Part shown: positions 54,161-64,000 of the stretch, in pieces
How positions within the stretch are numbered: the stretch's first letter is position 1
Layout: each line of letters begins with the position of its first letter
Program-made: the position numbers and the translations under genes
Notes under the pieces: generated by a model
Databases searched by the model: none
Seen by the model: the letters and a program-made list of their open reading frames with translations, nothing else
What the model was told of the DNA's origin: nothing
Source: Tricholoma matsutake
Taxonomy: Eukaryota > Basidiomycota > Agaricomycetes > Agaricales > Tricholomataceae
Length of the DNA: 64,000 nt
Direction of reading: 5' to 3'
NCBI GenBank assembly: GCA_026075535.2
Contig: AP026541.1
Span: 12,338,001 to 12,402,000 of the forward strand

Positions 54161-55331
54161 TAGGGCATGGCATGGGTAACCCTTGGGTATATTTCCTCAT
54201 ACCCTTACCCATACCCGTGAACACCATACCCGCATGGGTATGGGTATGGTGTTACCATGGGTTTCCATGGGTTACCTGTGGTTATTTGTGGGGTTCAAGA
54301 AGAATACATATTTTAATAGTAAACTAAGTTAATAGAAACCCCCTCGCTTGCATATGGAGCAAGGGAGGGGGTGGTGGACCTATTCTAATAAATAAATTAC
54401 ATTAAATTAATATAGAAACCCCCCCCCTCCGCATTTCAAGTGAGGGAGGGGGTGGTGGTGCCTGTAGTCAATGAAAACAAAACAAAAAACCCCCCCTCTC
54501 GCATTTGGAGCGAGGGAGGGGGGGGGGTGCCTGTAGTTGCCAAGAACAGAATGAGTAACCCCCCTGCTTGCATTTGCAGCGAGAGAAGTGGGGGGGGTGC
54601 TGCCTGTAGTCATCGATCCCCATTTCCACCCCATGAGCAGTTGCTCGTGGTGGCAGTCGGGTCCTCAGGTCCTCCTCCTGGTCATCATTGTCATTCCACC
54701 CGCTATCCACCCCATGAGCAGTTGCTCATGAGGCTGGGGCGGGTGGTGTGCTGTCGTGACATGGCGGTGTTGGCGTGGGGTTGTTCCATGTGAGTTCCTT
54801 ATTTTGAGGGAATTCCAACCTAGAAAATGAAAGAAACAAAATAGTTAGTTTACACAAAAAGAAACGAACAAAAAAAAAACTTTCAATGGGCCCAAATGAT
54901 GCAATCACATCATTTGGGCCCAGGTGATGTGGCACTGTTGGGTGTGTGTCATTAGCTGTTGTCATCCATCGTTATCAGTAGTTTGGAACCTGAAAAAGAA
55001 GAAACATAATCAATTAGTTTACAAAAAACAAGAAATGAAACACAAAAAAACTTACTATAGGCCCAAACAATGATTCACGTCATTTGGGCCATGCTATGGT
55101 GGTGGTGGGATTGTCGTATAGTTTAGAAATAGACGTGTCGTGAGTATTCAACAAGGTCAGATGATTACTCACCTGACCAAAATCTGGGTACCGGCATACC
55201 CGCACATACCCATAACACCATGGAAAAGGGTACGGTGTTGCCCAGGTATGGCAATCCCATACCTGTACCCATACCCGTGCATACCCATGACTGGAAACAC
55301 ATGGTGTTACCCATACCCATGCTGTGCCCTA
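54161..55331. mobile_element. hAT-like MITE with 8-bp duplication ATCATGAT (1,171 bp)
   Basis: The left end TAGGGCATGGCATGGGTAAC and the inverted right end TAGGGCACAGCATGGGTATG match well. ATCATGAT is at both flanks (54153-54160, 55332-55339). Inside, in order: TACCC/GGTATGG palindromes (54180-54290), C-rich hairpins (54340-54600), GAGCAGTTGCTC hairpins (54633, 54717), two reversed intron-like units with GGCCCAAATGATG stems (54795-55095), and TACCC palindromes (55185-55320). No coding sequence. It splits the Gag/ORF1-like remnant. Confidence 0.93.
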
Positions 55332-55339
55332 ATCATGAT

Positions 55340-55756
55340 TGGCTTCACTTACCCTAAAGATGCCAACACTGTGATCCAAAATGGCCTTTAAAAATCTTGG
55401 CAGCTGTGAAGTTTCATTGTGAATTAAACTTCATTGAACAATGCTGGGGCCATGCAAAGTGGCATTATCAAACATTTCCCCACTCATCATGAGAAGATGA
55501 CCTTGAACAAAACATTGTCCAGGCTTTGAATGAAGTGCCTTTGATTTCTATGCTTCAGTGCGTGGGTATTGATCCGACAATCATCTTATCTAACTTGCCA
55601 TCAGGAAGATTTGCACCACATTCCTTGCAGTTCATGAATGCATATTGCTTGGGTCTCAATGGAACACAAGCAGCTTGGGCAGCAAAGAAATACCGGGGAC
55701 ACAGGACAATTCCCAACGATATTTTGGCCCAGTTTGATAAGGCCCACCAAAATTAA
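55340..55756 (+). pseudogene. ORF1-like tail joined to the C-terminus of a DDE (Tc1/mariner-IS630-type) transposase
   Basis: 55346-55391 reads TYPKDANTVIQNGL, continuing the Gag/ORF1-like remnant. From about 55395 a second reading frame gives KFHCELNFIEQCWGHAKWHY, where the E of NFIEQ.WG is the third acidic residue of the DDE_3 catalytic triad in fungal IS630/mariner-type transposases. Then follow EVPLISMLQ, FMNAYCLGLNGTQAAWAAKK and YRGHRTIP, the usual C-terminal tail of these proteins. The catalytic aspartates and N-terminus are absent. Two dead elements therefore abut at about 55392. Confidence 0.68.
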
Positions 55757-55795
55757 TTTGTACATGTCATAATTCATCTCAATCATGTCAATATT

Positions 55796-56156
55796 TGAGG
55801 TCTTTACACTCCCCCACCTTTCCCATTGGACTCCGACTGGAGTCCACTGGGACTGGTCACCAGCCAACTGCTGCAAAGTTGCCAGTCCAGTCCCAGTCCA
55901 GTCCGACTGGACTTTGAGTGGAATCCACTCAAACACCGGATTCCACTCAGACTGGTCCAGTGGAGTCCAGTTGGAGTCTGGTTGGAGTCTGGTTGAATTC
56001 CGGTTGGAGTCCAGTTGGATTCCAGTTGGATTCCAGTTGGAGTCCAGTTGGATTCTGCTCAAAAAGTGTGTAAGAAAAGGAATCGAACCCAGATCCCTGT
56101 CAGTTGCATATGTAATCATAACACACAATATAACTGTTACACCACAGTACCTTGTT
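55796..56156 (-). repeat. SINE-like end T5 of element E2
   Basis: The minus-strand head carries an intact B-box GGGTTCGATTCC at about 56080 and a weak A-box-like TGTGGTGTAACAG at about 56145. The body is made of GGAATCCAACTGGACTCCAA-type words. The tip is GGTGGGGGAGTGTAAAGA. It is the only copy whose B box keeps its CpG. Confidence 0.72.
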
Positions 56157-56392
56157 TAAGGTATCATCTACTTGTGCTAGGCACTGTGTGTGGCTGTGTA
56201 TGACAAAGCATATAGCCGCGTCATCAAATGTGCCAGCTCATCACTCACCACCACCACCACCACCATCGATGGCTGCCTCCCTCCCTCCTCTCTCTACCAC
56301 CACCACTGCGTGGACACCCACCACCACTGCGTGGACACCCACCACCACCGCTCCCATGCCCAATCCGCCATCACCACCACCCGCAAACGAGC

Positions 56393-56945
56393 CCAATGGA
56401 TGGGCCCTACATAAGTTTTTTTTTCGTTTGCTTTTTGTTTTTATAAACTAACCAACCTGTTTTCTTAGCTTTCTAGGTTATAATCTACTGGCAATTACGC
56501 CACCACTCGCAAACGAGCCAACACGGGCCCAAACAACGCGATCTGCGTCGTTCGGGCCTTATGTAAGTTTTTTTCGCTTGGTTTTTGTTTTTATAAACTA
56601 ACTAACTCTTTTTTTTAGTTTTCTAGGTTATAATCTACTAGTAACGACACCACCACTTGCAAACGAGCCAACGCGGGCCCAAACGACGCCGATCGCGTCA
56701 TTTGGGCCCTATGTAAGTTTTTTTCACTTGGTTTTTGTTTTTATGAACTAACTAACTCGTTTTTTTAGTTTTCTAGGTTATAATCTACTAGTAACGACAC
56801 CACCACCCGCAAACGAGCCAACGCGGGCCCAAATGATGCAGATTGCGTCGTTTGGGCCCTACCTGAGTTTTTGTCATTTGCTTTTTGTTTTTATGAACTA
56901 ACTAACTCGTTTTTTTAGTTTTCTAGGTTATAATCTACTAGTAAC
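56393..56945 (+). repeat. Tandem intron-like units with GGGCCCAAACGACG hairpins (E2)
   Basis: Four units with GTAAGT-like donors (the first mutated to ATAAGT, the last TGAGT), AACTAACTAACTC branch-like sites, TTTTTTTAG acceptors and a GGTTATAATCTACTAGTAAC segment after each. Spacing between stems is about 140-157 bp (56527, 56684, 56823). CpG sites in the stems are better kept than in E1. Confidence 0.8.
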
Positions 56946-57658
56946 AACGCCACCACCTGCAAACGAGCCAACACACCCACCCCACGCCTGCGAGCCCCCA
57001 CTCGTAGGGTGGATCGTGAGTGTGTGCAGTCGACGATGCCTACCAGCACCCCCCAAAGCCGACAACACACCCACCCCATGCCTGCGAGCCTCTGCTCGCA
57101 GGGTGGATGGGTGGTGAGAGCCCATGCCGACGAGCAGCTGCTCGTCGGGTGGATGGCGGGCACACCAGGGATAAGACGACCACAGCACCCATCCCCACGC
57201 CTACGAGCAACTGCTCGTAGGGTGGATGATGGGTGTGGCTTGCTACGGCGACGGACGCGTGCGAGGAGGGGTGGGCGACGACACCCACCCCAGACTGCAT
57301 CCCCCAACCCCCCCTCCCCCGCATTTTGCATGGGGAGGGGTCTTTATTATTTTTAATTTATCTCTGCCCCCCCCCTCGCACTGAATGTGAGGGGTATATA
57401 TATTGTAGTACTTACGAATCCCCCCCTTGCGCCGAATGCGAGGGGTTTAGTTTTTTATGTACATAGTAATAATCCCCCCCCTCTCGCATCTTGTGAGAGG
57501 GTTTTTTTTTGTTTATTATTATATTATACCCACTCCCTCATGTAGGACACGAGGGATGTGGTTAATTAAAATTTTTTGATCTTAATTGTTTGAAAAATGC
57601 CTCCTCAAAGAATATGAAAAGTTAAGTCATAAATAAACCTTATATTGATCCCCAATAA

Positions 57659-57986
57659 ATCTCCTGTGGCTCAAGTGGCTGAGCACACTTGTTTGGTTTG
57701 TCATGTGATTCCTTATGGTGAGGTCTTGAGTTCAATTCCTGCAGTACACAAATTTATTTTGCAGGTACTTTATGAAATTCACCAAGTCCGAAGTCCTTTC
57801 AGCTCATATCCAATTGACTTATCATTTGGTTGCACTCAGACTCCAGTTGGACTCCAATGGGGGATTGAACTCTACATGACTTAGTGTAGTTCAATTGGAC
57901 TCCACTCAGACTCCACTCGGACTCCAGTGGACTCTGGTCAGTCCGGTCGGAGTCCACTAGGACAGGTGGGGGACTGTAAAGTACTG
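57659..57986 (+). repeat. SINE-like end T6 of element E2
   Basis: The head carries an A-box-like TGGCTCAAGTGGCTGAGC and B-box-like GAGTTCAATTCC about 70 bp on. The body has GACTCCACTCAGACTCCAC and GGACTCCAGTGGACTC words, the same word family as T5. The tip is AGGTGGGGGACTGTAAAGTA. Confidence 0.75.
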
Positions 57987-58193
57987 CAATATTCACTACT
58001 CCTTACTAGTACATAGTTTTCTGTGTATATACTTACTGTACATACCTTATAATACAGCCATATAATCATTGCAACTCAGAGGCAAGTCACATAAAGTCAT
58101 TAGTGTGTCACATAGGGTCACACTCATGTGATCAGGTTGGTTCTGAAGGAGCACTACCTTAATTGACCTTGTTAAACCATTTTAATTAGTGCA

Positions 58194-61100
58194 TTGAGGT
58201 CTGGTCCATAGAACTGGGAACCAGACTGGACCGGACTGCAATTTTAGACCGGTCCTATAGGACCGTTGGTCATGGTCCTACCAGTTCATGTTTTGGTCCT
58301 ACCCATTCATGTTTTGGTCTGGTCTATGGTTCACTGACCTAACAAAAAATGGAAGAACTGTCCAAGACCAGTTATAACCGGTCTTGAACCAAGCTTGGAG
58401 ATATTATATTATATTGATACATTAAAACTAATATACATACAAGGGCATCCCCCCGCTCATGGCAGCGGTGTTCTCCCACACTCATCATTCATCATCGCTG
58501 TCAAGCCCCTCACACTCCATTACCCACCCTGTGAGCAGAGGCTCGCAGTGGTGGTGCATGGGCAGATGGGCATGGTGTGCTCATTTTCGTGGTTTTGTGC
58601 TGGTAGTAACCTAGAAAACAAAGAAAAAGAAGTAATTAGTTATATTAACATTGAAGAAACAAACAAAAAAACCTACCATGGCCCAAATGATGCTTGACGT
58701 CATTTGGGCTGCATTATGTGTGTGGCTCCCTTGCAGTCATGGGTGGGGGTGCTGTATGTTGTCGTCGTAAGAGGAGGTGTCATTGATGGTGGTTCATCAT
58801 TGTCATTGTTGATCCCCCTCACACTACGTTATCCACTCTGCAAGCAGGCGCTCACAGCAGTGGTGGAGGGTGCTGGTTGTGGTCAGTCCTAGGCATCATT
58901 TCCCTGTCATTGGCCCCCATCATCAACAATATTCCACCCGCAATCCACTGCACGAGCAGTTGCTTGTGAGGCTGGGGGTGGGTGGTGTGTCATTTGTTGG
59001 TGTCATGGGATCCTCTTCATCACTCATTGTCATTCCCTACCCACCCTATGAGCAGAGGCTCACAGCAGTGGGAGTGGGTGGTGGGTCAGTGTTGTCAGCG
59101 CCGGGTGGAGTTGGGTTGTACTACACCTATTTCGGGGGGTTGGGGGTTAGGATGACATGGCATATTTACAGAGGTGGCTGGGTGCTTACCTGGTGGGTGC
59201 CCTACTTCACGGGGCTCCTGTCACCCCCTAACATCCATCTAGCCCAGAATAAACCCCTCACATCCCAATTGGATAGGGAGGAAGGGCATGCAAAGCAGGG
59301 CATGTCGTTGATACAGTTTGGCTTGATATAACCTAGAAAAGAATGAAAAGGCTTGTAAGTAAATGAAAAGAGCATAAAAAAATAGTCAACTTACTTGTTG
59401 TGTTGATTTGACAAGCTCCTTGAGTGGTTGTGTGGAGGTGTTGTAGCTGTTTGTAGCAGATATCCAGATAATTTTGATGGTGGAAATTGGTTAGTAGGGC
59501 AATAAATGACATTACAAAGAACAAAAATCCACTCAGCTTGACAAAATGTGAGATTACAGAGGGTGGATGGGTGGCAGGAAAGACCAGGTGAAGTGTGAGG
59601 TGGGACTGAAACAGTGTACGTGCATCAATGCATTGATCACTCAGTCTGGCAATTGCTGCACAAGTTCCTCTCAGTGTCTGGACGGTTGCCTTCCTGCACA
59701 TTGAGCACCACAAATTATGAGGTGCTTTTAAGCATGTAGTAAACTATCATTATAGTCCATACCACATTTCCCAATGGTTGTAATTTGATTTGATAGGGGG
59801 GAAATTAGTAGCAGTGGAAGTGACATATTTTGATGGTTTTAAAGCTATAACTCATGTTCCAATCAGTCAAATTTAAAAAGACATGCATTACTGGAATCCC
59901 CTAAGAGTTTCAGAGTGAAAATTTCAAGTTGTTATTTCACACAATTTTGCCATTTGTGAGCCTAATACCTGTCATAAAATAATATAGAGGCTTGGAAATC
60001 AACCATAGGGTGTGTCATGATGTTCTGGAATAAGTAGCTAAGTGCTTGATGTGATGTGGAAAGGTTGTGGCCAGATATACTACAAAAATACATAGATTTG
60101 AGCACTTTGATCATCTGAAATTCTCTCCCTACATTTGCTTTGACAATGTTTTATCTATTGAATATCGAGTACTCCATGTAAAAATAAAATTCAAGTCATA
60201 ATAGTTTAACATCACACTCCCACACATGTCCCAGCAGTCTTTTGGGAATTTGCAGCAGTGGGGAAGCATCAGAGTCACTGAAATCGACAAGCTTAATGTG
60301 TCAGTCACTGTCTGGCAACTGCTGGAACCAGTGATCAACTGCATTGATGGACATGTGTACACTTATCTTCCCTCCCATTAGCCAACATCGACACCACCCA
60401 TTGACATCACCCATTGACACCACCCACTGCCCACTCCCTTCCTCATGCCACCACCACCAGCATTGCCACCACCCACCACCAGTTTGATGAACAAAATGCA
60501 TAGCTGCAACATGCCACATCACATGCAAAACGACATCCAGTGTCATTTGGGCTTCAGGTAAGTCTTTCTATCTTTCTTTTGTCAAGTCTAACTAACATTC
60601 AAATCCATTTATTAGGTTCTAACTTTGTCATAGTGACATTACAGCTCCCCCAACATGGAAGGACAACAACAATGAGGAACAACTGCTACCACCACCACTG
60701 CCATGAGCCCTCTTTGCTCGTGGGGTGGATACAGGTGTACAGTGATGTGGAGACACCAACACCAACACCTCCAACATCTGCTGCCACGAGCCCTCTGTGC
60801 TCGTGGGGTGGATGTGGTGACATGAAGATGCCAATGCCAATGCCACCACCAACGTCTGCCGCCATGAGCCCTCTGTGCTCATGGGGTGGATATAGGGTGC
60901 ACCATGATGTCTAGACACCAACACCAACACCGCCAACATTGACACCAACCGATGAGCGAGGGGAATTGATGAGCAGGGGAAATTGATGAGGGGGGGAATC
61001 AACAAACAGGGGAATTGATGAATGGGAACCAATGAGGGAGGGGGGTTTTTCTGTGTCTTGTTTGATGTAGTAGGTATATAATGTACATAGATAACTGGTC

Positions 61101-61266
61101 CAGTTTTAAATTGGTTGAGACCAGTTTAGGAACTGTGATGTAACTGACATGGACCAGTCCTGTAGGGTCCAGTCAGGTTTTTCGTACCATTGTGAAATAT
61201 ATAGAACCAGTCCAGTCCCAGTCCTGTCCCAAAAGGGCAAAACAAACAGACCAGACCAGACCTCAA
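58194..61266. mobile_element. Putative non-autonomous element with TTGAGGTCTGGTC ends (3.07 kb)
   Basis: TTGAGGTCTGGTCC at 58194 is mirrored by GACCAGACCTCAA ending at 61266. Subterminal GGTCCTA/GACCAGT words are dense at 58200-58390 and 61085-61250, as in the 13139 MITE. The core has GAGCAGAGGCTCGC-type hairpins (58530, 58840, 58955, 59048, 60712, 60797, 60872), reversed and forward intron-like segments (58615-58680, 59325-59395, 60555-60620) and no transposase. No flanking duplication was found; the right flank is an LTR only 3 bp away. 59400-60400 shows nothing recognisable. Confidence 0.6.
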
Positions 61267-61269
61267 AGC

Positions 61270-61695
61270 TATAAGGGCAACCTAAGCCTCTAGCAAAGGG
61301 AAATCCGAAGTTAAAATTATACTACATAATACAGGCATTGGGGGCGCACCTAGCAAAGGGAAATCCGAAGAGAAAACTCTAAGGATCCCCTTGCTGATGC
61401 CCAGTATATGTGAAGACGACAAAAATCAAATATAACCTAAAAATAGAAAAAGGCGGAGATAGGCGGATCAAGGCCGCCGAATGACATCATACCAAGGGGT
61501 ATGTGTCGGAAGGGGTACTCCGCCTCTAAATATAAAAGTGTCAACATATACAAACATGATAGCAAGGGAAAATTAGTAATAAAATCCGGAAAAATCATAG
61601 AAAATGAAGAATAGAAGGAAATGAGGTGGGGAAAAATATGGGACGAACATAAAAAATAGGAAAAACACACAGGGCACCCCCTTAGTCCCCTTACA
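61270..61695 (-). repeat. 3' LTR of the intact chromovirus (copy 2, 426 bp)
   Basis: On the minus strand it starts TGTAAGGGGACTAAGGGGGT at 61695, directly after a purine tract (CTTAGAGAGGGGGTGA), and ends CCCTTATA at 61270. It aligns with the LTRs at 2756 and 20209. CpG sites such as TTCGTC, CTTCCGACAC and GGCGGCC, lost in the other two copies, are intact here. Confidence 0.88.
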
Positions 61696-61706
61696 TCACC
61701 CCCTCT

Positions 61707-64000
61707 CTAAGATGCATCGCCCCGATGCATTCGAAATCGTATACGACCAAAGTCCGTGACTTGAATGCGACGCGGTGCAGCAGTGTGCCGTCGGTGGAAT
61801 TCCTTGATTAACCGAGGGGCATTTACGTCAGACTCTTCGACCCATGAGTTCTCCTCATACCCATAACCCTTCCAATGTACCAAATACTGGAGTTTTCCTC
61901 GACGCAAACGGCTGTCCAAGATTGACTCGACTTCATATTGGGGTTCTCCCTCGATCACTGTAGGTGGTGGTGGTGGGTGTGAATGGCGTCCCGGGAACGG
62001 ATCTGGGGGAGCTGGAAGCAATTTGACGACATGGAAGACGGGATGGAGTCTGGACATGGAGGCTGGGAGGCGTAGACGATAGGCATGTGTTCCAACGCAC
62101 TTGACAATGGGGAAAGGTCCCAAGAAGCGATGAGCGAGTTTCTTGGATGGACGTGTAGTGGAGATGTCACTGGAGTCAAGATAAACTCGATCACCAACCT
62201 TGTACTGAGGGGTTGGGGAGTGGCGCTGGTTGTAAAATCGCGCCATGTCATCCTTCGCCTTTGCTAAGGCTGCCCTTGCCTCCTCCAAGCTATCCCTCAT
62301 GCGTTCTGTGAACTCATTCACTGTCTCGATGTGTGAGGGAGTTTGGCGAGGTTCAAATCCCATGCGTGGATGTCGTCCAGTGTCTAAGAGGAAAGGGGTC
62401 TGTTGAGTGGAAGCATGGACATGGTTGTTGTACCCAAACTCGGCCAAAGGAAGGAGATCATCCCAATCGTCCTGGCGTTCATTGACAAAGAGGCGGATGT
62501 ACTGCTCCAGTTCCTGGTTGACTCGCTCCGTCTGGCCATCAGTTTGTGGGTGATAAGCAGTTGAAGCGAGGAGTTTGATCCCCAGGAGTCGGTACAGCTC
62601 ACGAGTGAACTCTGCCATGAACTGAGGGCCACGATCCGAGAGGAAGGCACCAGGAAGTCCATGTAACTTCCACACGTGGTGGAGGTAGAGTCGAGCGGCA
62701 CCTAGGGCACTGACAGTGGTGTGAGTGGGAATGAAGTGAGCGCGTTTTCCCACTGAGTCAACTGTGCACATCACCGCATCAAACCCGTTTGACTCTGGCA
62801 ATTCCACCACAAAGTCGACGCTGACGACATCCCAACGACTCTCTGGAACAGGAAGAGGGTGTAGCTCACCAATAGGCTTGCGACGAGGGACCTTGGTGCG
62901 TAAGCAAAGGTCACAAGTGCGACAATACTGACCAATGAGCCGTGACATTTGTGGCCACCAATAGTTCCGTGAGGTGAGCTCCAAGGTCTTCCAGCGTCCG
63001 GGGTGGCCAGCAATCTGTGAGTCATGGTGTTGGGATATGATGCGCCGGCGAAGGTCTGGGTCATTGGGAACATAGATGCGATCCCTGAAATACAACAAGT
63101 CCTCCTTTTCAGCCCACTCTGCCGCACGTAAGGAAAGGGTCGATCCCTTCCTCAGTTCTTTAACAGCTCGGGCGACAACATCCTCATGTAAACCGCTACG
63201 GTTTGCGTGACGAATGTCACGTAGAATGTCCCGCTCCTCGCCCTGGGGTACGATGCCTTCCAGTGCCCGAATGGTGAACAGGTCTGGCTGCAACAGCACA
63301 ATGTTTTGGTTGTCGCCGCTGCCATCCCCATGGTCTGCACGTCGGGATAGGGCATCGGTCTTCCCCATGCTGCGACCCGGACGGTGGTGCAAGGAGAAGT
63401 CGAATCTAGATAGATACAGGGACCAACGAGCTTGACGACGGTTCAATTTCTTGGCCGTCATGAAGTACTCGAGGTTCTTGTGATCCGTCCAAATTTCCAC
63501 CTTGTGTTGGGCACCCTCGAGGAAGTGTCGCCACTCCTCAAGCGCACGCATTATCGCCAACATCTCCTTGTCATGGATCTCGTAGTTTCTCTCTACAGCA
63601 CTAAGGCTTTTGGAGTAGAACGCAACAGGATGCCACTTCTGGTCCTCCGGAGACTGCTGAGACAACACAGCGCCCGTCGCAAAGTCAGAACTGTCGGCTT
63701 CTACACGAAAAGGACGCGAATCGTCAGCAAAGGTAAGGATCGGAGCGGAAGTGACCATCTCCTTAAGCTTTTCGAACGCCTCCTGTTGTGCATTATCCCA
63801 CCTCCATGCCTCCTTTCCTGTCAAGTCGAACAGCGGTCGTGCATGATGTGAGAAATCCTTGATAAAACGCCGATAAAAATTGATGAAGCCCAGGAAAGAC
63901 TGCACCTCCTTCTTGTTCGTGGGCGTAGGCCAAGCTGTGACCCCATTTACCTTGATAGGATCCATCTCCACTTGACCCTCCGAGATAATCAGGCCGAGGT
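61707..64000 (-). CDS. Ty3/gypsy chromovirus pol: RT end, RNase H, integrase, chromodomain (partial at window edge)
   Basis: An open frame runs from the window edge to a stop at 61707; numbering is from the Met at 63971, but the frame extends upstream (LGLIISEGQVEMDP), so the true start is outside. 1-60 is the RT connection (GFINFYRRFIKDFS). RNase H has D93, E131, D163 and D206-type acids in VEADSSDF, NYEIHDKE, IWTDHKNLEYF and GKTDALSR. The integrase zinc module has H316, H323 and Cys in QYCRTCDLC (350-356). The core D386-D446-E482 (VDFV, SDRGPQF, QTERVNQ) has 35 residues between the last two, as in DD35E. A GPF module (618) and a chromodomain (about 678-722, EVESILDS...YLVHWKGYGYEENSWV) follow. 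No frame damage is visible and CpG is normal, so this is a young and perhaps active copy. Confidence 0.95.
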   Translation of the reverse strand, partial: LGLIISEGQVEMDPIKVNGVTAWPTPTNKKEVQSFLGFINFYRRFIKDFSHHARPLFDLTGKEAWRWDNAQQEAFEKLKEMVTSAPILTFADDSRPFRVEADSSDFATGAVLSQQSPEDQKWHPVAFYSKSLSAVERNYEIHDKEMLAIMRALEEWRHFLEGAQHKVEIWTDHKNLEYFMTAKKLNRRQARWSLYLSRFDFSLHHRPGRSMGKTDALSRRADHGDGSGDNQNIVLLQPDLFTIRALEGIVPQGEERDILRDIRHANRSGLHEDVVARAVKELRKGSTLSLRAAEWAEKEDLLYFRDRIYVPNDPDLRRRIISQHHDSQIAGHPGRWKTLELTSRNYWWPQMSRLIGQYCRTCDLCLRTKVPRRKPIGELHPLPVPESRWDVVSVDFVVELPESNGFDAVMCTVDSVGKRAHFIPTHTTVSALGAARLYLHHVWKLHGLPGAFLSDRGPQFMAEFTRELYRLLGIKLLASTAYHPQTDGQTERVNQELEQYIRLFVNERQDDWDDLLPLAEFGYNNHVHASTQQTPFLLDTGRHPRMGFEPRQTPSHIETVNEFTERMRDSLEEARAALAKAKDDMARFYNQRHSPTPQYKVGDRVYLDSSDISTTRPSKKLAHRFLGPFPIVKCVGTHAYRLRLPASMSRLHPVFHVVKLLPAPPDPFPGRHSHPPPPPTVIEGEPQYEVESILDSRLRRGKLQYLVHWKGYGYEENSWVEESDVNAPRLIKEFHRRHTAAPRRIQVTDFGRIRFRMHRGDAS

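Larger units (their letters stand above)
55796..57986. mobile_element. Composite element E2 (second full copy, about 2.2 kb)
   Basis: It has the same order as E1: SINE-like end (55796-56156), CAC-rich spacer with CCATGCCCAATCCGCCATCA (about 56355), intron-like array (56393-56945), GAGC...GCTC hairpins (56990-57230), C-rich hairpins (57300-57560), AT linker GTGGTTAATTAAAA, SINE-like end (57659-57986). The tips are GTCTTTACACTCCCCCACC and, inverted, AGTACTTTACAGTCCCCCAC. CAATATT flanks both sides (55789-55795, 57987-57993), consistent with a 7-9 bp duplication. The left flank is the DDE transposase remnant. Confidence 0.82.

Noticed and set aside
58194..61266. Confident hAT assignment for this element
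   Set aside because: The inverted ends match but no flanking duplication could be shown and the right flank is interrupted by an LTR, so only a putative call is kept.

Overview
The window looks like one locus of a mushroom-forming basidiomycete (Agaricomycetes). Reasons: 48-66 bp GT-AG introns with CTAAC/CTRAC-like branch sites, a fungal-type Dicer, Ty3 chromoviruses with C-terminal chromodomains, a basidiomycete-type Helitron, hAT and Tc1/mariner relatives, and many MITEs. This is inferred from sequence character only; no species can be named.

Layout. 1-21 kb is an old, deeply nested transposon layer in which CpG is very scarce: chromovirus remnants with LTRs (1-4.8 kb), tRNA-like composite-element ends (4.8-6.1 kb), a broken four-exon gene with two near-identical 54-nt exons (6.2-7.5 kb), MITEs, and a minus-strand Helitron split by insertions (11.2-17.9 kb). 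About 21.5-36.9 kb is a host gene island with normal CpG. It holds a five-exon 82-codon gene (23.8 kb), one well-preserved non-autonomous element (25.8-27.4 kb) and an intact six-exon Dicer gene (31,647-36,413; 1,498 aa). Two related TA-flanked MITEs sit near its two edges. 37-61 kb is again nested transposon sequence: a 9.1-kb hAT insertion (37,450-46,553) with other elements inside it, USP-like, LRR-like, ORF1-like and DDE-transposase remnants, and mosaics of short hairpins. 61.3-64 kb is the 3' half of a minus-strand chromovirus with an intact pol reading frame and its 3' LTR, running off the window.

The most unusual content is a composite element with two full copies (43,218-45,715 and 55,796-57,986) and partial copies near 5 kb. 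Its ends are inverted, SINE-like units with Pol III A/B-box-like sequences and a shared GGTGGGGGAGTGTAAAGT-type tip. Its core is an ordered mosaic: tandem intron-like units carrying GGGCCCAAACGATG hairpins, then GAGCAACTGCTC hairpins, then C-rich hairpins. One copy is bracketed by a 10-bp direct repeat where it splits a hAT transposase reading frame that resumes on the other side, so the whole unit entered as one insertion. The same hairpin and intron-like modules occur inside hAT-like MITEs with different ends. Dicer and the 82-codon gene are the only well-supported intact host genes; a link between Dicer and the hairpin-rich repeats is speculation.
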